From contig CAWCSS010000001.1 in assembly GCA_963798325.1 (NCBI GenBank), positions 434,001-498,000 on the forward strand: 64,000 nt of DNA. Reading direction: 5' to 3'. The position numbers were made by a program, and so were the translations under genes. Under the pieces are notes generated by a model that was not told where the DNA came from, ran no database searches, and saw only the letters and a list, made by a program, of their open reading frames with translations. Source of the DNA: Solirubrobacter sp963798325. Lineage in GTDB: Bacteria > Actinomycetota > Thermoleophilia > Solirubrobacterales > Solirubrobacteraceae. Shown in pieces: positions 53,347-61,629 of this stretch (position 1 is the stretch's first letter; every line of letters begins with the position of its first letter).

Positions 53347-54914
53347 AGGCGGTGTAGAACCGGCTCGTCTTGACGCGCTTGAACCCGTCGGGCGGGAGGT
53401 TGATGCGCGGGTCGTCGGAGGTGTCCGACCAGGCGTGCTTGAAGATCGCGAAGCGGCTGGTGACGACGATCGCGACGCCGCCCTCGTGCGAGAGCTTCGC
53501 CTTGGCGAGGTCGTCGGGATCGGGGTGCTGGATCTCGGTGCCGTCGCGCTTGTGCTTGTGGGCGGTGGCGTCGGCCTCCTGCTGCTCGATCCGCCCCACC
53601 CACTCGCGCGCGAGCACCTGCCCGTCGCCGAGACCGGCGATCCAGCGAGAGTCCGGGACGATCTTGTGGTTGGGGCCGGTCAGCGGACCACAGCGCAGCC
53701 CGGCCTTCACCCGCGGATCGCTGAGGACCTCGCTCAGGTCGTCGTGGGCCTGCCCGCGGAAGCGCAGCTCATTGTCGAAGCGCGACAGGTTCAGATGCGT
53801 CGCGGTGAACACGACGCCGAAGATCACGATGCCCAGGGCGGCGATCGCCCAGAGGTTGCGCACCCAGCCTGGGACGAGCATCGTCCAGCCCGCGATCGTC
53901 ACCGCCGCGAGCACCATCAGGGCCAGCGCGGGCACCGCGAGATAGCGCTCGATCACCGACGCGCCCGCGACGCCGATGGCGATGAACGTCCCCAGCCCGG
54001 CGAACAGCAGGACGATCGGCATCAGCATCCGCCGGGGAGAAATCACAACTCCTAACAGCAGCCCGGCGCCCGCCGCCACCAGCACGGGCAGCTTGACCAG
54101 GTTCTGGAAGAACCCGGGGATCGCCGCCGGCAGCTCGCTCAGCGGCCGCTGGCGACCGAGATCCTCGGCGCTGGAGGAGGTGTACTGCTGGGAGAACAGC
54201 GGGTTGCCGGTGACGAGGAAATCGACCGTCGCCCAGGTCAGCGGACCGAGCGCCGCCAGCGCGGCGAAGATGAACCGGTCGCGCCACGACGCGCGCCACG
54301 AGACCCAGACGAAATACATCGCGGCGAGGAACCAGGCCTCGGGCCGCAGCATGCCCGCGAAGGCGAGCAGCAAGAGCACCGGGATCCCGCGCCGCGGGTG
54401 CCTGGCCTCGAGCGTCGCCGCCCACACGACGAGCGCCATGTAGGGGATGTCGATGTAGCCGCGTGCCGCCAGGAACGGGTAGTCGAAGCGGGTCATCAAC
54501 AGCGCCGCCGCGACCGCGCCCACCAGCGGCGTCGCGGCGAGGCGGCCGAGCCGGTAGACGCCCGCGATCAGCGACCAGGAACGACGCCAGGATCAGCGCC
54601 ACCCAGAGGCGGTCCGCCCAGCCGCCGAAGAGCTGCAGGATCGCGCCGGCGGCGATCGCCAGCGGGTGCTCGGTCGGGTAGCGGAAGCCCTCGAAGACCA
54701 GCGGGTTCCCGTGCAGCAGATCGCGGCCCCACAGCAGCGAGTAGTAGGAGTCGTAGACCGGATAGGTCGGGAAGACGAAGAAGCCGATCGCGAAGCCCAC
54801 GCACAGCAGCGCGAACGCCACCTTCGCGAGCGTGTCGCCGCGGTCCCAGATGCTCGTCTGCGGCCGCGGGGGATCGGTGCCCGGCGCCGGCCGGGTGAGC
54901 GTGGAGCCCTCCAT
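53330..54914 (-). CDS. GT-C type membrane glycosyltransferase-like protein, interrupted by a one-base frameshift
   Basis: The N-terminal frame (from ATG at 54914) has a membrane helix and the loop YPVYDSYYSLLWGRDLLHG and GFRYPTEHPL. It loses frame after LWVALILASFL at about 54565-54585. The next frame continues with more helices (MTRFDYPFLAARGYIDIPYM, PEAWFLAAMYFVW) to a soluble C-terminus. The total is 1585 bp, one base over a multiple of three, so removing one base gives a 527-residue protein of normal GT-C size. The organisation mirrors the adjacent gene. It is divergent from the GT2 gene. Confidence 0.82.
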
Positions 54915-54941
54915 GCGAGTCGATAAGTCTGACGTGCGCGG

Positions 54942-54947
54942 TACCGT
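54942..54947 (+). promoter_or_regulatory. -10-like TACCGT before the GT2 gene
   Basis: TACCGT lies 14 nt upstream of the ATG at 54962 in the 47-bp divergent gap. Confidence 0.3.
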
Positions 54948-54961
54948 CTTTCCCCGTCGCA

Positions 54962-56017
54962 ATGAAGCTGATCATCCAGATCCCCTGCCTCAACGAGGAA
55001 GAGACACTTCCCGAAACGCTGGCCGACCTCCCCCGCGAGGTGCCCGGCTTCGAGACCGTGGAGTGGCTCGTCATCGACGATGGCTCGACCGATCGCACGG
55101 TCGAGGTCGCCCGCGAACGCGGGGTCGACCACATCGTCCGGCTGACCAACAACAAGGGCTTGGCGAACGGCTTCCAGGCCGGTCTCGACGCCGCTCTGAA
55201 GCTCGGCGCCGACGTGATCGTCAACACCGATGCCGACAACCAGTACTACGGGCCGGACATCCTCAAGCTCGTGGAGCCGATCGTCGCCGGTACCGCCGAC
55301 ATGGTCGTCGGTGACCGTCAGGTCATGACCATCGACCACTTCTCGCCGCTGAAGAAGTCGCTGCAGCGGCTCGGCTCGTGGGTCGTGCGCCAGGCGTCGG
55401 AGACGACGGTGCCCGACACCACGTCAGGCTTCCGCGCCTACAACCGCGAGGCCGCGCTCCAGCTGCAGGTCGTGTCCAAGTACACGTACACGCTGGAGAC
55501 GATCATCCAGGCGGGCAAGATGACCGTCGCGGTCGACCACGTGCCGATCCGGACGAACGCCAAGACGCGCGAGTCGCGGCTGTTCTCCTCGATGGGCCAG
55601 TACGTGCGGCGCAACACGGTCTCGATCTTCCGCATCTACTCGATGTACGAGCCGCTGAAGGTGTTCATGACGCTGGCGCTGCTCGTCGGCGTCGTCGCGG
55701 TCGCGGTCTGGACGCGCTTCTTCGTGGCGTGGGTCCAGGGCGACGGCGCGGGCCACGTGCAGTCGCTGATCCTCGGCGCGGTGCTGTTCAACGCCTCCGT
55801 CGTGCTCGGCGCGCTGGGCGTGATCGGGGACCTCCTGAGCGGCCAGCGGATCATGCTGCAGCGGACCTTCGAGCGGGTGCGCCGGCTCGAGCTGCACAAC
55901 GGGATCCCCCCGTCGCACTACGAGCCAGGCGGCACGCCGAAGAGCAAGCCGGCGACCACCGGCGCCAACGCGAGCGGCGACAGTCACACCGAGGAGCGAG
56001 AGGCGGTCCAGCTTTGA
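54962..56017 (+). CDS. family 2 glycosyltransferase, polyprenyl-phosphate type
   Basis: A 351-residue GT2 enzyme: IIQIPCLNEEETLPETLADL, LVIDDGSTDRTVEVA, the metal-binding NTDADNQYYGPDI and TTSGFRAYNREAALQL. Two C-terminal membrane helices (about 230-250 and 268-290) anchor it, as in DPM/GtrB-like enzymes that load sugars onto polyprenyl phosphate. It could make the lipid-linked donor for the neighbouring GT-C proteins. Its stop overlaps the methyltransferase TTG (TTGA). Confidence 0.9.
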   Translation: MKLIIQIPCLNEEETLPETLADLPREVPGFETVEWLVIDDGSTDRTVEVARERGVDHIVRLTNNKGLANGFQAGLDAALKLGADVIVNTDADNQYYGPDILKLVEPIVAGTADMVVGDRQVMTIDHFSPLKKSLQRLGSWVVRQASETTVPDTTSGFRAYNREAALQLQVVSKYTYTLETIIQAGKMTVAVDHVPIRTNAKTRESRLFSSMGQYVRRNTVSIFRIYSMYEPLKVFMTLALLVGVVAVAVWTRFFVAWVQGDGAGHVQSLILGAVLFNASVVLGALGVIGDLLSGQRIMLQRTFERVRRLELHNGIPPSHYEPGGTPKSKPATTGANASGDSHTEEREAVQL

Positions 56018-56640
56018 GCACGATCACCCGTGACGCCGAGGGCACTGTCACCGGCAACACCTACGACAAGTACGGGTCCTCGAACCCGGTCGTCAAGAAG
56101 CTCATGGCCGGCTTCGAGCGCACGCTCGACGAGCTGTGGGCGAAGGCGTCACCGCGCACCGTGCTCGACGTCGGCTGCGGCGAGGGCGTGCTCACGCACA
56201 AGTGGGCACAGCGCCTGCGCGACGGCCGCATCGTCGGCATCGACCTCGAGGACCCGACGATCCAGGCCGAGTGGGCCAAGCGCCAGGCGCCGAACCTCGA
56301 GTACAAGATCATGAAGGCCGAGACGTTCCCGTTCGAGGCGGGCGAGTTCGAGCTCGCGTCGGCGATCGAGGTGCTCGAGCACGTGCCCGATCCGGAGCAC
56401 ACCGTGTCCGAGATGGCGCGCGTCGCCCGCGGCGGGCATCTGCTCGTCAGCGTGCCCCGCGAGCCGCTGTGGCGCGGCCTGAACATGGCCCGCGGCTCCT
56501 ACATCAAGGAGCTCGGGAACACGCCGGGCCACCTGAACCACTGGTCGCGCAAGTCGTTCGTCGAGCTGCTGAATCGCCACGGGAAGGTCGAGGAGATCCG
56601 CTCGCCCTTCCCGTGGACCATGTTGTTGGTGAAGGCGTGA
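56014..56640 (+). CDS. class I SAM-dependent methyltransferase
   Basis: A 208-residue methyltransferase: TVLDVGCGEGVLTHKWA (SAM motif I), GIDLEDPTIQAEWA, then ELASAIEVLEHVPDPEHTVSEM, the pattern of UbiE/BioC-like enzymes. It starts with a TTG overlapping the GT2 stop, so the two are translated together and a glycan or glycolipid is a plausible substrate. Its last codons (VKA stop) merge into the first of three tandem C-rich elements. Confidence 0.88.
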   Translation: MSTITRDAEGTVTGNTYDKYGSSNPVVKKLMAGFERTLDELWAKASPRTVLDVGCGEGVLTHKWAQRLRDGRIVGIDLEDPTIQAEWAKRQAPNLEYKIMKAETFPFEAGEFELASAIEVLEHVPDPEHTVSEMARVARGGHLLVSVPREPLWRGLNMARGSYIKELGNTPGHLNHWSRKSFVELLNRHGKVEEIRSPFPWTMLLVKA

Positions 56641-56745
56641 CATCCCCTCCGCCCCACCCCGTGATGAAGGCGGAACATCCCCTCCGCCCCACCCCGTCAT
56701 GAAGGCGGAACATCCCCTCCGCCCCACCCCGATCATCCGACCTTC
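56629..56745 (+). repeat. three tandem copies (35-bp period) of the dispersed C-rich element
   Basis: CATCCCCTCCGCCCCACCCC starts at 56641, 56676 and 56711 with GTGATGAAGGCGGAA-type spacers. The last copy ends with the GATCATCCGACCTTC tail also seen at 14362 and 14930. Together they fill the gap between the methyltransferase and flippase genes. Confidence 0.9.
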
Positions 56746-56755
56746 CTTCTAGCTC

Positions 56756-58087
56756 GTGAGTGCCGCCGGCACCGGGCGGCGCTCAGAGTACGGGGCGGGC
56801 GCGAAGATCCTGTCGGTCGGGATCGCGTCGACGGGCGTCGTCACCTTCGCGTACTTCAGCGTCGCCTCGCATGCGCTGAACAACGACGAGCAGTACAAGG
56901 CGATCGCGCTGCTGTGGTCGGTGCTGTTCGTGATCGTCTCGGTGATCTACCGGCCGATCGAGCAGTTGCTCTCGCGCACGATCGCCGACCGGCGGGCGCG
57001 CGGGTTCGACGCCGATCACCCGCTGCGCACGCCGATGCTCATCCAGGCCGGCTTCGCGCTCACGTTCCTGGTCATCGCGCTCGCGCTGCGCGGCCCGATC
57101 CAGGACGGCCTGTTCGACGGCAGCGCGGCGCTGTACTGGGTGCTGGTGATCGCCGTGCTGGCCTACGCGGCGAGCTACTTCGCGCGCGGCTGGCTGGCGG
57201 GGCACCAGTGGTTCGCGCTCTACGGCGGGCTGGTGTTCATCGAGGCGACGGCGCGGCTGCTGTTCGCGGTCGCGGTGCTCGTCGGGATCGGGGTGGCCAA
57301 CGGGCAGACCGTGGTGGCGATGGGCATGGCCGCGGCGCCGTTCGTCTCACTGATCGTCGTCCCGCTCGCGTTCTCCCGCCGTCCGCGCGAGGGCACGCGC
57401 AAGAACCAGGACGAAGAGGCGCTCGGGCTGGCTCGCGGCGGGCGCTTCGCGGTCGCGGTGCTCTGCATCATGCTCGCCGAGCAGACCCTGCTCAACGGCG
57501 GCGTGATCACCGCCGACCTGACCGGCGACGACGCCAAGGTGGCCGGCTACGTCTTCAACGCCCTGCTGATCGCCCGCGCGCCGTTGCAGCTCTTCCAGGC
57601 GGTCCAGGGGTCGCTGCTCCCGCATCTCGCCGGGCTGGAGGCCACCCAAGGGCGCGCCGAGTTCACCCGCGCGATCCGCGTCACGCTGCTGGCCATCGCC
57701 GGCTTCGCGGGCGCCGTCGCCGTCGGGCTGCTGATCCTCGGCCCGTTCGCGATGAGCATCCTCTTCGACGAGGACACGACCTACGGGCGCTTCGGGCTCG
57801 CCGCGGTCGCCATCGGGATGGGCGCCCACCTCGCCGCGGGAACGCTCAATCAGGCCGCCCTCGCCCGCGATCGCGCCGGCGCGGCGGCCACCGCGTGGCT
57901 GATCACCGCCGTCGTCTTCGTCGGCTGGATGCTGTCGGGCATCGTCGACGACGAGCTGGTCCGGGCCGAGGTCGGGTATCTCGGCGCCGCGGGCCTGCTG
58001 CTCGCGCTGCTCGCCGTCGTGTATTCCCGGAGTGCGCCATCCCGCGACGGCCGCCGAAGCGACCGTCGCGAGCAGGTGCTCAGTTGA
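56756..58087 (+). CDS. polysaccharide flippase-like membrane protein (MATE/Wzx fold)
   Basis: A 443-residue protein with about twelve to fourteen membrane helices and the paired-helix pattern of the MOP exporter superfamily (Wzx). It starts ILSVGIASTGVVTFAYFSVASHAL and contains WSVLFVIVSVIYRPIEQLLSR. It would flip a lipid-linked glycan, fitting the flanking glycosyltransferase genes. The GTG start has no Shine-Dalgarno sequence; three C-rich elements lie directly upstream. Confidence 0.85.
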   Translation: MSAAGTGRRSEYGAGAKILSVGIASTGVVTFAYFSVASHALNNDEQYKAIALLWSVLFVIVSVIYRPIEQLLSRTIADRRARGFDADHPLRTPMLIQAGFALTFLVIALALRGPIQDGLFDGSAALYWVLVIAVLAYAASYFARGWLAGHQWFALYGGLVFIEATARLLFAVAVLVGIGVANGQTVVAMGMAAAPFVSLIVVPLAFSRRPREGTRKNQDEEALGLARGGRFAVAVLCIMLAEQTLLNGGVITADLTGDDAKVAGYVFNALLIARAPLQLFQAVQGSLLPHLAGLEATQGRAEFTRAIRVTLLAIAGFAGAVAVGLLILGPFAMSILFDEDTTYGRFGLAAVAIGMGAHLAAGTLNQAALARDRAGAAATAWLITAVVFVGWMLSGIVDDELVRAEVGYLGAAGLLLALLAVVYSRSAPSRDGRRSDRREQVLS

Positions 58088-58095
58088 GCACCAGG

Positions 58096-58179
58096 CCTGA
58101 AACATTGACCATGCCCGGCATGACGCACCGGCTATGAGCCGGTCTGCCTGTCGCTTGTGACAGAGCGTGAGGTTTCAGG
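58096..58179. other. structured intergenic segment before the ECF sigma gene
   Basis: CCTGAAAC (58096-58103) pairs with GTTTCAGG (58172-58179); inside are two smaller hairpins, CCGGCT-ATG-AGCCGG and TGTC-GCTTG-TGACA-type. The TGAAAC word, present on both strands, also resembles a -35 box recognised by ECF sigma factors. It could be a terminator for the flippase gene, an autoregulated promoter, or both. No coding sequence is seen. Confidence 0.45.
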
Positions 58180-58226
58180 TGCTGGATGTGAGACCTTGGC
58201 CCGTCGAGGACCGCCTCTTGCGCGGG

Positions 58227-58232
58227 TAGGCT
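58227..58232 (+). promoter_or_regulatory. -10-like TAGGCT before the ECF sigma gene
   Basis: TAGGCT lies 16 nt upstream of the GTG at 58249. Confidence 0.3.
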
Positions 58233-58248
58233 TCAGCTCGGTCTGACC

Positions 58249-58839
58249 GTGCGCCTCTCGCTGGCTGTTCCTCCCTCCTGCCTGCTCGTCCAGTCGAGAG
58301 AAGACCCGGATGCCTTCGCGGACTTCTACGACGCCTACGCCGAGCGCGTCCTGGTGTTCTTCACGCGCCGCGTCCTGGACGTGGAGATGGCGTTCGACCT
58401 GCTGTCGGAGACGTTCGCCATCGCACTGGAGCGCCGCATGCAGTTCCGCGGGGAGACGCCCGAGCAGGAGCAGGGCTGGCTGTTCTCGATCGCGCGCTCC
58501 GAGCTCTCGCACTACTGGCGCGACGGCAACGTCGAGCGTTCGGCGCTGGCGCGCATGGGCGTGCCCGTGCCGGGGCTGACGGACCCGCAGATCGAGCGCA
58601 TCGAGGACATGGCGGGGCTGAGCGAGGTCGCCGCGCCGCTGGCCGAGGCGATGGCGGCGCTGCCCTCCGACCAGCGCCGAGCGGTCGAGTTGCGCGTGAT
58701 CGAGGAGCACGGCTACGCCGAGGTGGCGCTGGCGCTCGGGATCACCGAGCAGAACGCCCGCGCACGTGTCTCGCGGGCGCTGCGCGCGCTGGCGTCGGCG
58801 CTGCAGATCCCCGACGCCGTGTTGGAAGACGCCGCATGA
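58249..58839 (+). CDS. ECF-type RNA polymerase sigma factor
   Basis: A 196-residue sigma-70 family ECF factor. Region 2 runs from about 18 to 85 (EDPDAFADFYDAYAERVLVFFTRRV, DLLSETFAIALERR, GWLFSIARSELSHYWRDG). Region 4 is PSDQRRAVELRVIEEHGYAEVALALG with the helix-turn-helix in EQNARARVSRALRAL. The gene overlaps the following membrane protein gene by ATGA, the usual arrangement of a sigma factor with its regulator. Confidence 0.92.
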   Translation: MRLSLAVPPSCLLVQSREDPDAFADFYDAYAERVLVFFTRRVLDVEMAFDLLSETFAIALERRMQFRGETPEQEQGWLFSIARSELSHYWRDGNVERSALARMGVPVPGLTDPQIERIEDMAGLSEVAAPLAEAMAALPSDQRRAVELRVIEEHGYAEVALALGITEQNARARVSRALRALASALQIPDAVLEDAA

Positions 58840-59450
58840 GCGCTCTCGACCAGCTGCGGGAGAGCCTCCGCGAGGCCGCCCAGCGCGACATCGACGCGCG
58901 GCGGGTGCGCCGGCGCCGTCAACGGCGCGGGACAGCGCTGGTCGCGGCGTTGCTGCTCGGCGGCGCGGCCGCGGCGGGCGCGGCGGACCTGATCTCGATC
59001 GGCGAGCCCGTCGCCGACCTGCGCGTCCAGACCGGCGACTACAAGCCGCCGCGCGACTCGTTGCCGCTGAAGATCGTCGCACGGGCGGACTCCGGCGGGC
59101 TGCGGCTCCCGTACGGGGTCGGCGAGTACGTGGCCAACAACCGCGACGAGTGCCTGGTGGTCGGTTCGTTGCTCGGTTACACGCTCGGGCGCATCGAAGA
59201 CGACGAGTTCAAGCCCTACGCGAAGGACACCACCGGTTCCTGCAACGCACCCGGGAAACCGCTGTTCGACACGGCCGTCGACCACGGCCGCACGCTGGTG
59301 ATCGGCCGCGCTCCGCCCGACCGGCGGAACGTCACGGTCACGATCGACGGCAAGCCCACCCCGGCTCGCCTGGCGACGCACCGCACCTTCCTGCTCGTCT
59401 TCGACGGCGAGTACAGGCGCCCGAGCGTGCGTGTCACCTTCACGCGTTGA
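58836..59450 (+). CDS. single-pass membrane protein coupled to the ECF sigma factor (possible regulator)
   Basis: Residues 1-28 are a charged cytosolic helix (LDQLRESLREAAQRDIDARRVRRRRQRR), about 30-50 a membrane helix (LVAALLLGGAAAAGAADLI), and the rest lies outside with two cysteines (RDECLVVG and TGSCNAPG) that could form a disulfide. It lacks the zinc HxxxCxxC motif of ZAS anti-sigma factors. Topology and ATGA coupling to the sigma gene suggest an anti-sigma role, but no family match supports it. Confidence 0.7.
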   Translation: MSALDQLRESLREAAQRDIDARRVRRRRQRRGTALVAALLLGGAAAAGAADLISIGEPVADLRVQTGDYKPPRDSLPLKIVARADSGGLRLPYGVGEYVANNRDECLVVGSLLGYTLGRIEDDEFKPYAKDTTGSCNAPGKPLFDTAVDHGRTLVIGRAPPDRRNVTVTIDGKPTPARLATHRTFLLVFDGEYRRPSVRVTFTR

Positions 59451-59481
59451 CGCTGTCTGTGCGTACGAACCGCCGAGCCCG

Positions 59482-60285
59482 CTACAGCAGCGCCGCCGCC
59501 AGGGCCCGGTAGTCATCGCTCGGATGGCTGCCGTGGCCCAGCGGCTGGAGGCACACATGGTCCGCGCCCGCTTCGAGGTGGGCACGGATCCCCTCCGCGA
59601 TCTGCTCAGCGCTGCCGTTGGGGATCACCGCGTCGATCAGGCGGTCTGAGCCGCCGCCCGCGATGTCGTCCTCCGTGTAGCCGAACTTGAGCAGGTTGTT
59701 CGTGTAGTTCTGCAGCCCGAGGTAGAGCTTCGCGTACTCGCGGGCGAGCTTGCGGGCGGTCTCCTTGTCCTCTTCGACCACGACCGCGACCTCGGGGGCG
59801 ACGAGCGCGCCGGGGCCGAGCCGCTCGCGGGCGAACTTCGTGTGCTGGGGATCGATGAAGTACGGGTGCGTGCCGAGGCTGCGCTCACCCGCGAGGTCGA
59901 GCATCTTCGGGCCCAGCGCGGCGACGACGAGCTCGTCCTTGGGCAGGTCGAGGCCGTCGATGAACTCGCGCATGGCCTTCAGCGGGCGCGTGTAGTCCGA
60001 CGTCGCCTCCGGGTGGCCGACGCCGATGCCGAGCGTGAAGCGCCCGCCCGAGTCCTCGCGCAGCCGGGTCGCCTCACGCGCGACGTCACGCGGGTCGTGC
60101 TCCCAGATGTTCAGGATGCCGGGGATGACCGGCAACGTGGTGGTCGCCTCCACGTAGGCCCTCGTCTCCTCGACGCTCGGGCTGCCGCCGAGCCAGAACG
60201 CGCCGTACCCGAGGGACTCGATCTCGTCTAGACCGCTGGTGCCGTGGCGCTTGGAGCGCCAGACGCCGATGGTTCCGATTTCCAT
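59482..60285 (-). CDS. LLM-class F420-dependent oxidoreductase
   Basis: A 267-residue luciferase-like monooxygenase of the short F420 type: GTIGVWRSKRHGTSGLDEIESLGYGAFWLGG, LPVIPGILNIWEHDPRDVAREATRL, FTLGIGVGHPEA and HVCLQPLG at the end. Such enzymes reduce or oxidise small molecules with coenzyme F420, a cofactor common in actinobacteria. The ATG at 60285 lies 58 bp inside the end of the membrane protein gene, an unusually long overlap. Confidence 0.88.
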   Translation of the reverse strand: MEIGTIGVWRSKRHGTSGLDEIESLGYGAFWLGGSPSVEETRAYVEATTTLPVIPGILNIWEHDPRDVAREATRLREDSGGRFTLGIGVGHPEATSDYTRPLKAMREFIDGLDLPKDELVVAALGPKMLDLAGERSLGTHPYFIDPQHTKFARERLGPGALVAPEVAVVVEEDKETARKLAREYAKLYLGLQNYTNNLLKFGYTEDDIAGGGSDRLIDAVIPNGSAEQIAEGIRAHLEAGADHVCLQPLGHGSHPSDDYRALAAALL

Positions 60286-61616
60286 GCAGGCATCGTGGCA
60301 GTCTCGGCTTCGGAGGCTCTGCGCCTCGGGAACGCAAGGAACCAGCCCGCGACGCCGGCGGCGATCAGCGTCGGCATCAGCGGCACGTTGTAACGGGCCT
60401 GCGAGACGACGATGGTGTGGATCAGCGTTCCGTAGGCGAGCGCGACCAGCACGCACGCCAGCAGCGGGTCGCGGCGGCGGATCAGCCCGGCGAGGATGCC
60501 GAGGCCGCCCGCGACGACCAGGAAGACCTGCCAGATCCGCATCGGCGTGCTGATGTAGTGCACGCCGCCGCCGCGGTAGTAGAAGAACCACATCCGCTTG
60601 GCCTTCGCCCACTGCATCTGCGCGAACTGCAGCGGCTGCGTGGTCGAGTAGTGGATCAGGTTCTTCTTGGCCTCTTTGGAGATCGCCTGGTCGCGCGTGA
60701 GCTCGGGATGCTTCGCCGCGAACAGCGCGAGCGCGTCGGCCGCCGGGATCTTGTACGTCTTCATCCCGCCGTACTCGGGGTGCTTCGCCCGCAGTTGCTT
60801 CTCGAGGTGCTCCTTCATGCCGATCGTCGTGCCCCCACCGGGCAGGTAGGTGCCGACGAACAGCGCCGCCGCGCTGCCCTTGGTGACCGGGATGAACCGG
60901 CCCTCCTCGCGGGAGGCGTAGATCGTCCACGGTGCGAGTACCGCGACCGTCGTCGCTCCCAGCGCGATCCACGGCAGCGCCCGCCGCGGACGGCGCTGGA
61001 CGAGCGCGATCAGCGTCGCCGCACCCGCGATCAGGAACGGCACCGGCAGCAGGTCGGTCCGGGTGAGGATCGCTAACCCGAACATCGCGCCGGTGAGCAC
61101 GAAGTACTTCCACGCGCGCCGTTTGAGCGCCAGCGCGAGCGCGACGAACGCCCCCATCAGCAGGAACGCGCCGAGCGGCTCGGAGAGCTGGTCGCCGGTC
61201 GCGCCGATCAGCGGCGGGTAGGTCCCCACGATCAGGCCGGCGAGCAGCCCCGCCCAGGGCCCGACCACGATCCACGCGAGGGCGATGGCCAGCGCGGTGG
61301 TGCCGGTCGTGATCAGCGCCTGTTCCCAGTAGACGGCGCGGATGTCGTAGGTCTCCTTGTCGTGCGCCGAGCCGAAGAGCTTGTAGCCGACGGCGAACAG
61401 CACCGGCGCGCCCGGCGGCCAGTGCAGCGGCTCGCGCATGTTCGTGCTCGCCCCGCCGTAGCGCTGGTTGTCGGCGATGTCGACCGCGAGCTTGCCGTAG
61501 GAGCGCTCGTCGGCGGACTGGTAGGCGGAGCGCGGGTTCGCGGCCATGCGCGCGTTGAGCCCGAACGACAGTGCGAGCACGGCTGCGAGCAGGATGAACG
61601 GGAGACGGCGCCGCAC
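60228..61616 (-). CDS. membrane glycosyltransferase-like protein (GT-C, PMT/ArnT type)
   Basis: A 462-residue protein with about ten membrane helices. The first outside loop SAYQSADERSYGKLAVDIAD has the acidic pair expected of GT-C enzymes; REPLHWPPGAPVLFAVGYKLFG, LTRTDLLPVPFLIAG and YNVPLMPTLIAAG are also typical. The acceptor is unknown. The C-terminal 30 residues are low in hydrophobicity and overlap the F420 gene. The start GTG is 13 bp after the beta-helix gene. Confidence 0.85.
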   Translation of the reverse strand: MRRRLPFILLAAVLALSFGLNARMAANPRSAYQSADERSYGKLAVDIADNQRYGGASTNMREPLHWPPGAPVLFAVGYKLFGSAHDKETYDIRAVYWEQALITTGTTALAIALAWIVVGPWAGLLAGLIVGTYPPLIGATGDQLSEPLGAFLLMGAFVALALALKRRAWKYFVLTGAMFGLAILTRTDLLPVPFLIAGAATLIALVQRRPRRALPWIALGATTVAVLAPWTIYASREEGRFIPVTKGSAAALFVGTYLPGGGTTIGMKEHLEKQLRAKHPEYGGMKTYKIPAADALALFAAKHPELTRDQAISKEAKKNLIHYSTTQPLQFAQMQWAKAKRMWFFYYRGGGVHYISTPMRIWQVFLVVAGGLGILAGLIRRRDPLLACVLVALAYGTLIHTIVVSQARYNVPLMPTLIAAGVAGWFLAFPRRRASEAETATMPAWKSEPSASGAPSATAPAV

Positions 61617-61629
61617 GTGGCTGTCGAGG

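Noticed and set aside
58088..58248. A small gene between the flippase and the ECF sigma factor
   Set aside because: No open frame of useful length with a start signal is present; the segment is better explained as structured regulatory DNA.
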